In this document: positions 1 to 11,628 of the stretch, piece by piece | Position numbering within the stretch: the first letter of the stretch is position 1 | Layout: every line of letters starts with the position of its first letter | Assembly (NCBI GenBank): GCA_916613615.1 | Contig: OU744732.1 | Coordinates: 27,786,673 to 27,850,672 of the forward strand | Source of the DNA: Steromphala cineraria | Taxonomy: Eukaryota; Mollusca; Gastropoda; Trochida; Trochidae | Direction of reading: 5' to 3' | Length of the DNA stretch: 64,000 bases | The notes under the pieces: model-generated | What the model was told of the DNA's origin: nothing | Seen by the model: only the letters and a program-made list of their open reading frames with translations | Database searches by the model: none | Made by a program: the position numbers and the translations under genes

Positions 1-42
1 ATTTGAAATACAAAATTATTAAAAAAACGTGCTACTGCCGCG
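1..42 (+). repeat. Right-end fragment of the TTAA MITE family 1
   Basis: The window opens inside a copy of the repeat whose complete members lie at 53311-53673 and 62526-62880. The visible part has the terminal motif AAAACGTGCTACTGCC followed by GTTAA. The rest of the element lies upstream of the window. Confidence 0.6.
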
Positions 43-1400
43 TTAAAATCGGTTAAGTAATGATAACTGATCCCACCCAACACCATGACACTGCCAACAC
101 AACATCGATGTGTCTACACAACACTTCTTTATGGTAACGTTCTGCATACGTCATACTTTAAAGCGACCATCAGCATGACGTCATTCATTTTGAAGTCTTT
201 GTGTCAGGACAAACAGCACAGAGAGGGCGTCATTCAGTGTCCATAGTGGTTCTAATTTGTTTTGATCTGCTCTTCAAACTTACGATTGTTGACAGGATTG
301 CATTAGTTTGCAAAAGGCCAATTCTGCTGAACATACGAGCTTGGATATCTTTCCAAATGCGCGTTCACGTTTATCAGCTGACAACTTCGGCGTCTCTTTT
401 ACGTTTTTAAGATTTTTCAGCCAAGTTAAAGTTGGTTAAGGCATCTTTTACAGGGATAGAAATCATTAAGATGAAAGGTCGGTGTATGCAAACGGTCGTT
501 GCAATTTCTGGAGCAATCGGCAAGGCATTTGTTCAAAGATAGTGTGGTGGAATTCGAAAAATTGGGCGAGATGGTCAGCAAGTTCAAAGATTGATCTCTG
601 ATTCCAGTGCATAGTATTGCGATAAAATTTAGTATTAATTGCACCGCACGTTAAAATAATCGATGCGTCCTGTTTTCGATCAGGTTTTAGCGACTGGAGC
701 GACCACCCTTCAGTATTCTATATAATAGGTAGAGATTACGCTAAGATCTTTGGAATTTCGTTCCAAGTTTATCGCAACATATGAAAACGATATATGAGTG
801 CAAAAGTCCAGGTTTTGAATATTTTTTGTTATATTGTCCACTCCGAGATTCGAACCCCTGTGCACTCATTAGCGAGTCATTGGCGATCTTACCTGGGTCC
901 ATTTATTGGTAAAGTGCCGGATCCGAGATGCTGTCAGCTAGATATTCAATGTTTTCTACCTTTCCTTAAACAAACATTACAAATCCGATCATATCTAGCG
1001 GTGCGTTTTAACCGATGTTAATTAAATATGTTCTTTTCTAAGATTACAGTGTGATTTGTAAATTATTTAAATGTTGAACATTCTAGCGTGAAATTAACTA
1101 CAATAGAACACGGATATAACGAACTCCAAGGGAACAAAGAATTCAGTTCGCTTTATAAACCTTTAGTGACGCCACTCCATTGTTCTTTGAGGTCTTAAAC
1201 AAGGGAATTATTCGAGTAATGTCCCTCAGATGCAGGTTATTATCAAGATAATCGCCCTTCAAGGCAGGATATTATTATAATATATCCCTCTTCAAATAAT
1301 TATTTCGGAACGATGTAATTAATGATTTTGGTTAAAGTCAAGGTGACACTTTCGGAAAATTATCGCAAATGTAATTTTGACACTGCAAATGTTTTGGCGA
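43..1400. other. AT-rich non-coding stretch, no gene seen
   Basis: No protein-like open frame, RNA gene or clear repeat is supported. A consensus CRE-like palindrome TGACGTCA lies near position 176. A tRNA-like B box on the minus strand near 850 has no convincing A box. Confidence 0.5.
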
Positions 1401-1401
1401 T

Positions 1402-1470
1402 GTGCCGTGTCGAACCCGCCAAACGCTGAACCCAACGCTCTAACCACTGAGCTATTATGACAGCGCCGAC
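1402..1470 (-). repeat. tRNA-derived (SINE-like) unit
   Basis: On the minus strand there is an A-box-like TAGCTCAGTGGTTAGAGC and a B-box-like GGTTCGACAC at tRNA spacing. The anticodon stem does not pair properly, so this is read as a tRNA-derived repeat or tRNA pseudogene rather than a functional tRNA. Confidence 0.5.
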
Positions 1471-1594
1471 GAACTCCATTTGTTAGGTCCTCTTCTAACA
1501 AAGGTCTTAGTTTGGGTTTTTGGATATTTTACGGCCGCCTCAGTTATTTCAAGTCCTTTCACGTTATCGGTCATATCAATGTTATTATAAAATA

Positions 1595-1718
1595 GATAAC
1601 ACATAGTCCGTGGGCATTATCAATAATAAAGGATGTTTGCTCTCGTGATTTGTCCATGGGCAAATTCCGCGGGCAAAAATCCTTTATTATTGATAATGCC
1701 CATGGACTATGTGTTATC
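1595..1718. repeat. Snapback palindrome 1 (40-bp arms)
   Basis: Two 40-bp arms (1595-1634 and 1679-1718) are reverse complements with one mismatch. They begin with GATAACACATAG and flank a loop of about 44 bp. The short flanks ATAAnnTAGATAAC and GTTATCCACAACTTAT resemble those of the palindrome at 2699-2838, suggesting one family. Confidence 0.8.
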
Positions 1719-1801
1719 CACAACTTATATACCTCAAGGCCCATTTAACACTATTTGAAGCGAGTTTTTGTTCGGGAGAACATCCGTCGGAATGGAATTG
1801 A

Positions 1802-1922
1802 GAGGGCCTTAGACTGTATAATACCCCGCCGGGAGGGCCTTGCACTGTATAAGACCCTGCTGGGAGGGCCTTATACGAAATAATAACATCCAAGGAGGTT
1901 ATTATTTGTTATGAGGCCCTCC
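1802..1922. repeat. 31-bp tandem repeat ending in a hairpin
   Basis: GAGGGCCTT starts at 1802, 1833 and 1864, a 31-bp period with decaying similarity. The third copy pairs with a downstream GAGGCCCTC through AAATAATAAC / GTTATTATTT, forming a foldback at about 1864-1922. Confidence 0.65.
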
Positions 1923-1929
1923 ATTTCGC

Positions 1930-2680
1930 ACCTCATAATTTCAAAGACCGGTAAGGTAATCGATCTCAAAAATTTTCAGAAGCGAAACCTCGGGATTCGA
2001 ACCCACAACCCTTCGCTCTGTAGCCCAAGACTTATACCATTAGACCACAAAGGATTGGTGAATATGAAGGAATTGTTTTGTGAGGTCTTTGCTGCTCTCC
2101 TAGAACTTGATGATATTAAATTGCGCTCTACTGTACACTTTATACGTCAGAGATGTGGTGTATCTATGTAACAAAAATTAATAACGCCCTTAATATGCTT
2201 ATGCTATAGCGTTCTGGCAAAATGTCCAAGATAAAACATTTCGTGGCAGAAAATGGGGGATTCGAACACAGAGACACTCACTTCGTAGTCCAAGATTATA
2301 CCACTAGACCACAAAGGATTGGTAAGTGTGAAGGGATTGACTGTTGATATCTATTCTGCTCTCCTCGAACTTTAAAAGTTTATTTTCACTGTTCACCTTA
2401 AATGTTAGAAATGTGATTTTATTTTCGATATATGAAATTTGCAACAACCTCATCCTCTAGCTATAGCGTTCAAGAAAAATTTCTAAATGTAAAATGTAAA
2501 AAAGTAGAACATTAGGGATTCGAACCCTCAACCTTTCAAACTGTAGTCCAAGACTGTACCACTAGGCCACAGGGGATTGGTTAGTAATAGGTTATTGACT
2601 ATTGACGTCTATTCTGCTCTCCTCAAATTTAATGAAATTAATTTGTTGATTTTGTTTGCTTTTAAGTTAAATAAGTGATT
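1930..2680 (-). repeat. Tandem array of three tRNA-derived units
   Basis: Three units of roughly 257-265 bp repeat in tandem. Each has, on the minus strand, an A-box-like GTGGYCTARTGGTA and a B-box-like GTTCGAATCC at tRNA spacing. The motif ATTCGAAC starts at 1995, 2260 and 2518. The units share downstream text (CTGCTCTCCT) and GCTATAGCGTTC junctions at 2203 and 2460. Anticodon stems are poorly paired, so these are tRNA-derived repeats rather than confident tRNA genes. Confidence 0.65.
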
Positions 2681-2698
2681 ATTTCGGTATATAAGATA

Positions 2699-2838
2699 GA
2701 TAACACACACATCCTCGGGTGTTATAGCAAACAGAGGCCTTTGCCTACGGGACGACCCTCGTGCGCTGACGCGCACTCGGGACGTCCCTAGGGCAAAGGC
2801 CTCTGTTTGCTATAACACCCTCGTATGCGTGTGTTATC
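2699..2838. repeat. Snapback palindrome 2 (about 70-bp arms)
   Basis: This is a nearly complete 140-bp palindrome. The outer arms begin GATAACACACAC, continue through GTTATAGCAAACAGAGGCC, and the inner arms pair GTGCGC with GCGCAC around a TGAC loop. A few mismatches occur near the ends and in the inner stem. Confidence 0.85.
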
Positions 2839-2849
2839 CATAACTTATC

Positions 2850-4100
2850 CGGTGTTCGCTACTCGCGTTTGTCCGCCATGCATAGGGCTTTTGACGGGAC
2901 TTAAAATGTGTTCACTATATCCGATTGTTCGCTATATCCATGTTCTGCTGTAATTGTTTCACTTTTCAATAGAACATTCATCTTATAAGAAGATCAGTTC
3001 TTCTCCATTTATTCACAACCAACTCTTACCAATTAAGCTATGCTTATAAAAATAGCTGAAGTATACCTTTAGCACCATTTACCATTGATTATTACACGTC
3101 TTGATGTTCAAATGTATCTATATACTTTATAAACAATGTATTACGGCGGGTCTATCTGTACCCAAAATTAGATCCTGTCTACGAAATTGTTAAATCGCAT
3201 TTGATCCAAGAACTCGTTTTCTGCCAGTGTCAAGATAATGACTCGGTTATATCTTCTTTATACGTCATGTAGATAATTATGAATAGTTATGTGTAATTAG
3301 GAGTCTGGTGTCTGTAGAGTTTAACAACCACTTTCCATTCTCGTTCACACAAATTTGACCAAGTGTCAGGAAGATTGAAATTGTTTCTTAACAAGAAGTA
3401 TAACAATGAAGTATGTCTTGACTTGTGTTACCAATATGGGTCATTGAATAAATTGAGCCAATACGAAATCTTTTTTGATCAATCATATACACTATTTGAA
3501 TCATATTACTGTACGATTATGACGCTAATATGCGAACTTCCGGCTTTAGTGGAATTAATTGACATTATTCTTGACAATAAGCAATTTATATTACTTCTAA
3601 AAACGCCTTTACTAGAAGAAAAGGATGCATTGACAAATGCAAATTGATTTCATGGCTAAAATATCGATACTGTCAACGATCTTGTTGTTGTGCTTTTGTT
3701 TTGAATGAAATAGAGATATAATACGTATCGTTACGGTCTTCACTTGTATGAACTTGGACGATAAGAGAACAATGATTTATGTTTGTCATCACATGATTTT
3801 CACAAAGCGAAGGTTAAATTCTAAAAGAAACACCCACGGTGGAAGCGAATACAAATATACATCTATACATAATGAACAGACAAGAATAGTGGTATCAAAG
3901 CTCTGGTCGCTTCTTACTTCTTGGTTCGCGTAATGTTAACATCACAAATAAACCCTTGTTTTGGATAGTTACAGTCGTGGTAAATTCAAAGTGGGAAAAC
4001 GGACCACTTTTTCACTATATGAAAAAGAAATATGTCAGTAGAAAACTTTTTCCCGAACTTCAGAACAATATCAAAAGCTTCTTTGGTGGCATTTAAAAGT
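2850..4100. other. AT-rich non-coding stretch with one unassigned ORF
   Basis: A 94-residue frame at 3363-3647 (GTG start) has no recognised domain, low complexity is limited, and it lacks neighbouring exon-like signals. I do not consider it a gene. Nothing else is seen. Confidence 0.4.
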
Positions 4101-4109
4101 TGGAAGTCA

Positions 4110-4350
4110 AACAAGGACGAATATTTCATGGATAACAACTTCTTTATTCTGAGTACACGACGTTTCGATACAGCTTCTTGTATCGTTTCAAGCATAATGA
4201 TATGGACCGTTGTCTCAATCTTATCTTGTTGATTAAAGTTCACATAATAAAATATAACCTATTCTCTGTCCATGTCACTTGACAGAAAACTATAGAAGAA
4301 ACTGTATCAAAACGTCGTGTACTCAGAATAAAGAAGTTGTTATTTATAAA
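4110..4350. repeat. Two inverted Penelope-like 3' tails
   Basis: A minus-strand copy (about 4120-4200) and a plus-strand copy (about 4268-4350) share GAAACGTCGTGTACTCAG or its variant followed by AATAAAGAAGTTGTTAT. The same ACGTCG...AATAAAGAAGTTGT tail follows the reverse-transcriptase remnant at 39.7-40.5 kb. Just before it, GATAC and GTATC can pair and are followed by GAAAC, reminiscent of hammerhead stem II, but the canonical CUGAUGA core is absent. Confidence 0.6.
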
Positions 4351-4359
4351 ATAATCGTC

Positions 4360-5300
4360 CTTATTTAATATAAAAAGCTTAACTGCCAAGATATACGGTC
4401 ATCTAATACCTTGCATAACAACTCATAGACAATGAGTTTGTGCTGCAAATCTTGCATTTATTTCGTCTCTCAAAAATTCACATTATTGATTGAAAGTAAA
4501 CAAGTAAAAAAACATTTGCAATTTTTATTTACGATTATTGAAAAATAAAAATCGTTTATTTTGGAATGATAATTGAGATTTAATTTAATGTTAAATGCAG
4601 TCTAGGACGTAGAACGTGACAATAGATTTGATGTCAGAAAAAGATACACAGATACACAATATTTTAGAAACAGAATTATGAAATCCATGTCACAAAAAAA
4701 CCCCAAAAAACTTTTAAATGTTACCAAAAACATCTGTTTGTCCAAAATAGATATGTTAGATTTGTAAAGGACCATTAAAGGTTTATAAAATATTGATTAA
4801 ATTTCATTGTTCATTATTCATTTGTATTGTCATGTATTTCACTGTAAACATCAGAATTTCATAATGCAATGTTTGGAAACCACACTAACAAGTGACTATC
4901 AATAAAGTTATTACGATTATTTAAAAAGATATTCTTTAAATAGTTTTTATAAGGTGGCTTATTTATGTCTGATAGGCGATTCATGTAGTCACAATGTTAG
5001 GTAAAAGCTTGATTGACTACATGCATGGATATGAAAGAATGTATTGAACAAAACTCAATTCATGTAAATATCTGTTTTAATACATTTTGCTTTTTTAATG
5101 ACATAGAACTAAAGTGTATCCATGCCTTGAACCCTATTTCAATGTATGGTTCTATCGGGGGTAATACCCACCCAATACAATTAAAACAGTGCAGTCAACT
5201 TATAGGTTAATTTAAAGTTTATAAGTTGCTTGTTCTTATTTAAAATTACACCACTAGTGAAAGTTATGTCCATTGTTCTGACGAGTCGTTTTTCTGAATA
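4360..5300. other. AT-rich non-coding stretch, nothing recognised
   Basis: No coding-like frame with a recognisable domain and no clear repeat was found by reading both strands. Confidence 0.5.
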
Positions 5301-5309
5301 ACCAAACCT

Positions 5310-5640
5310 CACCTCGGTTATTTTCATGTGTTGAAGTTGGTTATTGTGGCAATGCGAACGACCGCGGTGGTTATTCAGAGGTTTTTGTATTTGACCAGAC
5401 ATTTCTCTCACGGGCAGATACCTTACATCCTCGGCTTCGCCTCGGTATCTTGGTATCTTCCCTCGAAAATTAATCATTCGGAATTTTCGAATATCGCTTC
5501 TCGGCTTCGCCTCGAGTCAATATTCGAAAATTCCGAATGTAAGTTGGATTTTCCGAATTCGATGAATCAACCTCTACCGTGATAACTACCTCATTCGTAC
5601 GCATAACCAATATAACCACCCCAACCAAAATAACTCAAAA
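5310..5640. repeat. Nested foldback element
   Basis: Imperfect outer arms (about 5338-5383 and 5571-5615, sharing GGTTAT...GCG...CAGAGG text) enclose a strong inner hairpin. In the inner hairpin GGAATTTTCGAATAT near 5480 pairs with ATATTCGAAAATTCC near 5521, around a loop containing TCGGCTTCGCCTCGA. An extra TCGGCTTCGCCTCGG sits near 5431. Confidence 0.65.
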
Positions 5641-5649
5641 GAATACACA

Positions 5650-6340
5650 AACATTTAATGCATTTAATTGAATTGAATTTTTTTCAAAGTAAATGTTTCG
5701 ACAATTTCATCGGATTCGGTCGTTATCGTGTTCCATCCTACATGAGAGGGGCACTATTGCACGTACTGGTATTCATCTTTCCATCACTGCTTCTCAAATA
5801 GGCTGTCATACCTGAAATATAAACAAAATAGAATATAATGTCACCTTGTTTAATAGTTTCGAAAATCATATTATTAGTTAGAGTGTGCGTCGCTTCAAAG
5901 ACTCATTTGCGAACAATATTCGAATGATTTAGTGTTTTCTTCACATTTTCTTATTTTTATAAATCTAGATATGTTATCCGTTTCAAGGAGTGTCATGAAC
6001 ACCATTATCAAGAGAGCTAAAATGTTACCCTTTATATATAAATTATTGAAAATGAACTCGATACTGTATTTTACTTTTAGCCACGAGGCGGTAAATAGTG
6101 TGTATATGAAATCATAGTTCGCAATGTTTTGTTTTAATGACACGGCATGTTATACGTTAATCATATTTTGAATTAACAAATTTCATTATACTCTTTATGC
6201 AGATTGACCGAAAGGAAAGCTGTTTTATTTACATGTACATGTCTCTTAGTTATGTGACATATCAATACACCGATAGTTTTCGTCAGTCGCTACATTGCCC
6301 GGTTTTCTATCAATTCTTTGTAAGCATATGACCAGAAATT
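5650..6340. other. AT-rich non-coding stretch, nothing recognised
   Basis: A minus-strand frame at 5895-6143 (82 residues) is AT-rich and has no recognisable motif. No gene is supported. Confidence 0.45.
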
Positions 6341-6680
6341 CACAATAATACTCACGTTCATTGTTGTTTTTCTGTGTTGGTGGACGTTGTCAAAAAGATC
6401 TTCTTCGTCATTCAGTTTTACAAGAGCATTAAAAAGATACCAGGATTGAAATCATTATTGTCACCAACTCCACCTCAATCAGCTCTTGTTCACCATTTCT
6501 TCACCGGAATCGAAAAGCTCGTCCCAACTAAACAGTCTCAAATGAACTGCGTCGAATGACAGTCGTCGTGTGACCACGTGTTGAGAGACAATCTTGCACA
6601 AGAAGCGCGTGCGCTGTTTCGTCACGTGAGCGCTAATTGGTACGTTTCGGCGAACTGTTAGTTTTGGCGCAAACAATAAT
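6340..6680 (-). promoter_or_regulatory. CpG-rich spot, possible promoter or 5' exon
   Basis: Positions 6480-6680 carry around 18 CpG dinucleotides by eye in a CpG-poor neighbourhood, and two CACGTG E-boxes. On the minus strand ACAACAATGAAC is followed by the donor-like GTGAGT near 6355. This could be a 5' exon whose start codon lies just before the splice site. A 65-residue minus frame at 6479-6676 has no recognised domain. No downstream exon was identified, so this is tentative. Confidence 0.25.
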
Positions 6681-6808
6681 ATAACCGACCTAGGGCAGTT
6701 ATTTAATAGAAAAATAGAAATAATTTTGTTGTATATGAATTTTTATCATGCAAAATATGTTACACACTTAAAGGATGAGTATGTCCACGTGGTGTAAGTC
6801 GTTTAATC

Positions 6809-6900
6809 ACCCTTACTACGGTAGTTAATTAAAAAAACTCATCTCGGGCTCCGCCTTCGGAAAGTTTTTTGAAATAACTACCTTGTAAGGGTAATTAACC
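6809..6900. repeat. Snapback hairpin
   Basis: ACCCTTACTACGGTAGTTA pairs with TAACTACCTTGTAAGGGT (one mismatch plus one offset). The loop contains TCTCGGGCTCCGCCTTCGG, resembling the CG-rich loops of the other foldbacks in this window. Confidence 0.7.
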
Positions 6901-6909
6901 GTAACACCA

Positions 6910-8160
6910 ACATGTTTCCAAAATATTCCTATCTATTATCCAATGATATCTTCCCTTGGAAATTAACAGTTGAGTTATCAATATCAGATGATATGATTAT
7001 TTATCGTTAACAATTATTTATGTAACAAAATATTTGCTTAATTTTAAACTCTAAAATACAACAACATAACTTAGTCCTTTTAAATATTGATCACTGATAT
7101 TTTAGAATAAATATTCTGAGTAACAAACGCTCTTAAATAGTGATTTTCTATAATTTTCTAAAACGATAAAGCTGGCCCTGTGTAAAGGGAAAAGAAAGGA
7201 AGATGAGGAGAGCTTGATAGTGTTTCTATTTCATAATTTTTTTTCGTTCATACAAAATATGTTTCTCGAAAACTGTTTCCGATGAATATCAATATCAGAT
7301 TTAGTATAGTGTCTGAGATAATTTGATTTCTGAGGCCTGTACTGAAAAGCCGAAACCTCGTGTCAAAGACATGTCAAAACATTCAACGTTCTTACCGCGA
7401 GATGGCTATTTCATTATTTTCTTACTCCCATTAAGTGTGTATTTCTTGAATTTCAGGCATAAAATATTGTTAGTTTTCGGGCCTTTTTCGATATTAACAT
7501 TGAAATTTCAACGATAGTGCAAAGTGACGGTAAACATAACATGAAGACCGCCCAGGAAAATACTACGAGGAAACTCACCCTGAGAGCAAAATAATACTTT
7601 TTGTTGTTTACCCAATAGACATTTTCATAACGTATCGATCCTGGACTTTGTTAGTTGAAAATAACTCTTTGATTTTCAAAACAAACCGTTTTTCGGAAAT
7701 ACTTCTGGCTTGTTAATGCTATATAATGTTGCTTCCGGGTGTTGTTGCGACCTAAGCCTCGTTTCGCCTACGCGCTCGGTTTCTCATGCCTCATTGATAT
7801 TCATGAGGCACAATTAAGAATCCGCTATTGTTTGCTTTACAGCGTTACCGATTTTTCTTCAAAAAGTAATATGGTTTAAACATAATATTTATATTTCTTA
7901 AAAAGAAATTGGATTGGCTAACAAGCCTCAAGGCTTATTTTAAGTACGCCTCTCCAATACAACACACATACAGCTGGTTACAAAATAGAAATAACAATTA
8001 AATGTGAATATACCAAATAACTAGGTAACTGATATACATACATGTAGTCCTGACAATGTCATCTTTATAATTGGATGGTGAGTTTATCCACCAGTCGCGC
8101 TTAGGTTGTTAAATCAACCTCACCTCACACAGCAATAAATCTGAAAACCCAAAACGGCAG
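6910..8160. other. AT-rich non-coding stretch with a small hairpin
   Basis: No gene is seen. A short hairpin TGCCTCAT / ATGAGGCA lies near 7788-7812, just after CGCCTACGCGCTCGG. Text near 8110 (CAACCTCACCTCAC) resembles a SINE tail. Confidence 0.45.
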
Positions 8161-8166
8161 CCATTG

Positions 8167-11100
8167 CATTGTATGTTTCATGCACTATGTATACTGTGTT
8201 AAAGAAATAAGCGAAATAATTAACGGTTAATCCGTAAAATAATACTTCGGCCGTTATTATAATCTAAGAGGTGTATAAAAACGCTGCAGTTTTCAAATCC
8301 TTTCTAGCGAGCGCATTTTTAAAGATTTTGGATGCAAAATATCAGCATAGGAGTTATTGTCTTTTGTTGGTAAACGGGCTTTTATTCCAAAAGCAAGTTT
8401 AGGTAAAATGATGAATAAAAAAACGAAATTCCCATATTACAGTAAAAGTACCCCAACATACACACTTCACTTCACTTCAAAACGTTCATTAAAAAGCAAA
8501 AGAATAAGTGTTGAAATCACGGAGAGGCTTACTCATACAATTAGACTTCAAAATCAACGTCCATTTTACATTTTACATCCACAAAGCATTAGCAGAGTAA
8601 CGATGCATGAGACCTAAATAAAGTAAGCATGTTTTGATTTCCGCCTGCAGAAGTTTCAAACCCACGCATCAGGCCAAGAGAAGAAACTGAAGCTTTAATA
8701 TCGTAGCCTAGAAACGTTGACTTGCAATTCGTTTGTGGGCCTTAAAAGGTCATTTTCGCAGGTATATAAGGTTGAAATCAAATCTTTAATCTATATTGAA
8801 ATTTGATGATGATGATTGATAATTTTTTTAGATCATTAAAAAGAAATTAATACATCAGTTTTGTCTTTTGTAAAGACCAGACTTTTTTAGAATCATTTAG
8901 GGGCCTTAAAGTTATTTTTAAGCTCTATATTCTAAACCTAAAATGGTTTAAAAAACAAGAAATTCAAGATCATTAATAGCATAAATGGTGTAATGGTAAA
9001 ATCCATTCATGTATCCCTCGGTGTATTCAAATAATCGGAACACTATATTTTCATCAATACATGTCAACGTGCTCTAAGGTACAAATTGGATTCATTGGTT
9101 CAATCTTCATACACAAATTGCTCATTGATGTGTCGCATGTTTCATCCTTTTGTAATTATCTGCGTGTAACCATAAGTCGAGGTCATTTCACACAATCGAA
9201 GTTTATAGAAAAGTATTACTATACATTTTACTAATGAAGCATTCAACAATCCTCAGTTGATATTTTTTTCAAAACTTACATAACTAATTCGTCAATTATT
9301 ACCTAACTCATAGATCTTGATATTCGATTCCACAATAACAATTTACGTAACACTATTTGATTAAATGTCTTGACTTTGGTTTGCGTTCCATAAACTTCCT
9401 CTTTCTCAAGGATTTAAGATGTTATTTTATGGAAAGTTGTTTGATTAAAAACAACGTCAACGAGTTTCACAATATAAAAAGAGAACACTAACTTACACCC
9501 GAAACAAATGAAACTCGCTTGCACACGGGGAAGAATGTTAATTGACTCACAAATGAAGTCAAAGTAATATCTTCCTTCGCAATTCTCTGTCTTAATTCCA
9601 GTTCTTCTCGGACAAGAGAGATGGACTCAGAGCCTTGCGGGTGCAATCAAAGTTAATAACTGTGAAGTAAGTGATTACGTTTCAAATGTAACAACATTCG
9701 AAGATTCCCATGCACTTTCGTTCTTTTAGGTAAAAAAGAGCTTATTCACTTTGCACATGCATTTAAATCTTCATAGAGTAAGTAAAAATGATATGGCGAC
9801 CGATTCATGTCCAATCTCAATCAAATCAGATCGAAACTTTCAATCCTACGTCAGCGACGTAGGAGTGAAAGTTTCGTCAGCGACGTAGGAATGAAAGTTT
9901 TAATCTGATTGAATGACATTGATGTGAATGTCATCGGCGATAACAAGTTATCTTTCCATGCAAACAGATATTTTCATTCGCTGCAAGTTTGCACAACCAT
10001 ATTTGCAGTAGTTTACAACCGTGGGAATCTACCGTACGCATGAAATTTAATCGGATTACTTGAAAACAGAAGCTAGGGTTGGTCTCTGTCATGTTCTTAT
10101 TAAGCCGTGAACAACTTTAATTTGCATACCACCGCATACATCACAAACAGTGAAGCCAATTGCCGTGTAACCTGAAAATAATTAAAGTGCATATTGATGC
10201 AATACATCGGCACCTTATAAGTTTTGACAGATGGTTGGCAACATTTCTCTGTATGGAGAGATATATATATATGGTCAAATATAAACTATGGGGAGTGGGG
10301 TTAACACTGACAAACACTGAAAGAAGATAAGTAGGTTAAAACAAAATCGATTTATTTTAAAATTCGTTTCATTAAATTGGAGTTTCGTTTCAAAAAGTTT
10401 GTATAATAGAAAATGAGTTTGGATCTCTCATTACCTAATGCTTATCATTTAATAACATTCTGTGGTAGGTATTGCATGTGGAAAATTCCAAGTAATGAGA
10501 TAACCAAAGACCCATCCTTTATGTTGTTAATAGATTTGCAAAATAAGAATACAAAAGGATTAATGATTTGTGAATTATAAAAATATGATCACATGATAGT
10601 GCCTAAAGTATCTTAAAACACAAATCACGACGAGAGTTAATGTAGTTCCTAAGATGTCAAATAATGAGCATATAAAACCTTTCTACATGGCTTTCAGTAG
10701 GATATCTTGTCTTACTCATAACATATTTCGTTTCCCAGTAACATGAACAAATAATTAACTTACAGAAATAACACTGTCAACGCTTCTAGGCTACGATATA
10801 AAAGCTTCAGTTTCTTCTCTTGGCCTGATGCTTGGGGTTGACACTTCCGGCGGAAATGAGAACATACTTACTTTATTTAGGTCTCATGCATCGTTACTTT
10901 GCTAATGCTCTGTGGATGTAAAATGTAAAATGGGCGTTGATTTTGAAGTTTAATTGTATGAGTAAGCCTCTCCGTGATTTCAACACTTATTCTTTTGCTT
11001 TTAAATGAACGTTTTGAAGTGAAGTGTGTATGTTGGGGTACTTTTACTGTAATATTGGAATTTCGTTTTTTTTATCCTTCATTTTATCTAAACTTGCATT

Positions 11101-11325
11101 TGGAATAAAAGCCAGTTTACCAACAAAAGACAATAACTCCTATGCTGATATTTTGCATCCAAGATCTTTAAAAAATGGGCTCGCTAAAAGCCTGAGAAAG
11201 GATTTGAAAACTGCAGCGTTTTTATACACCTCTTAGATAATAACGGCTGAAGTATTCTTTTACGGATTAACCGCTAATTACTTATTTCTTGAACACAGTA
11301 TACATAGTGCATGAAACATACAATG
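8167..11325. mobile_element. 3.2-kb element with 550-bp inverted arms
   Basis: The left arm 8167-8720 and right arm 10776-11325 are reverse complements over about 550 bp with scattered substitutions. They start from CATTGTATGTTTCATGC and run inward to CGTAGCCTAGAA. The roughly 2-kb centre has no transposase-like frame and includes a nested hairpin at 9808-9920. The open frames at 8357-8617 and 11024-11236 lie within the arms and have no recognisable domain. No clean target-site duplication was found, so the outer boundary is uncertain. Confidence 0.75.
9808..9920. repeat. Nested hairpin with CCTACGTC/GACGTAGG core
   Basis: CAGCGACGTAGGA occurs twice, and CCTACGTC pairs with GACGTAGG around AGC. 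The outer stem pairs AATCAGAT...AAACTTTCA with TGAAAGTTTTAATCTGATT. Loop slippage has duplicated the GTCAGCGACGTAGGA block. Confidence 0.7.
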
Positions 11326-11628
11326 GGTTTTAGCATTTAGATGTTGTCTTTTCCAATGATGTTAATGCAGCGTCGATTTTCCGAGTATTTTAACTCTGGG
11401 TATCATGCTTTTCACAAGAAACAAATTAATGTGAGTTTATTTTTCATTTTCACACGATTTAAGAATATCGAGATAACATTTTAAAAGCCAATATTTCAAC
11501 TCTGTGTGTATCGCCGTTTACTTATTTTAAAATTGTGTTCTCTTGATCGTCAATTTAAACAGAGATGCGTTACTACCATTCGAAACTACGAGAGCCACGC
11601 GTGTAACCTACGGAGGCTAAAGTAAAAT

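Noticed and set aside
175..182. CRE site TGACGTCA as a regulatory element
   Set aside because: Similar octamers occur elsewhere in the window (near 46776 and 59028) and none lies at a demonstrable promoter.
840..905. tRNA-like B box on the minus strand
   Set aside because: GGTTCGAATCTCGG is present, but no A box at proper spacing and no arm pairing.
9808..9920. CRISPR-like repeats (GTCAGCGACGTAGGA twice)
   Set aside because: There are only two copies, they are part of a hairpin, and the genome is eukaryotic.
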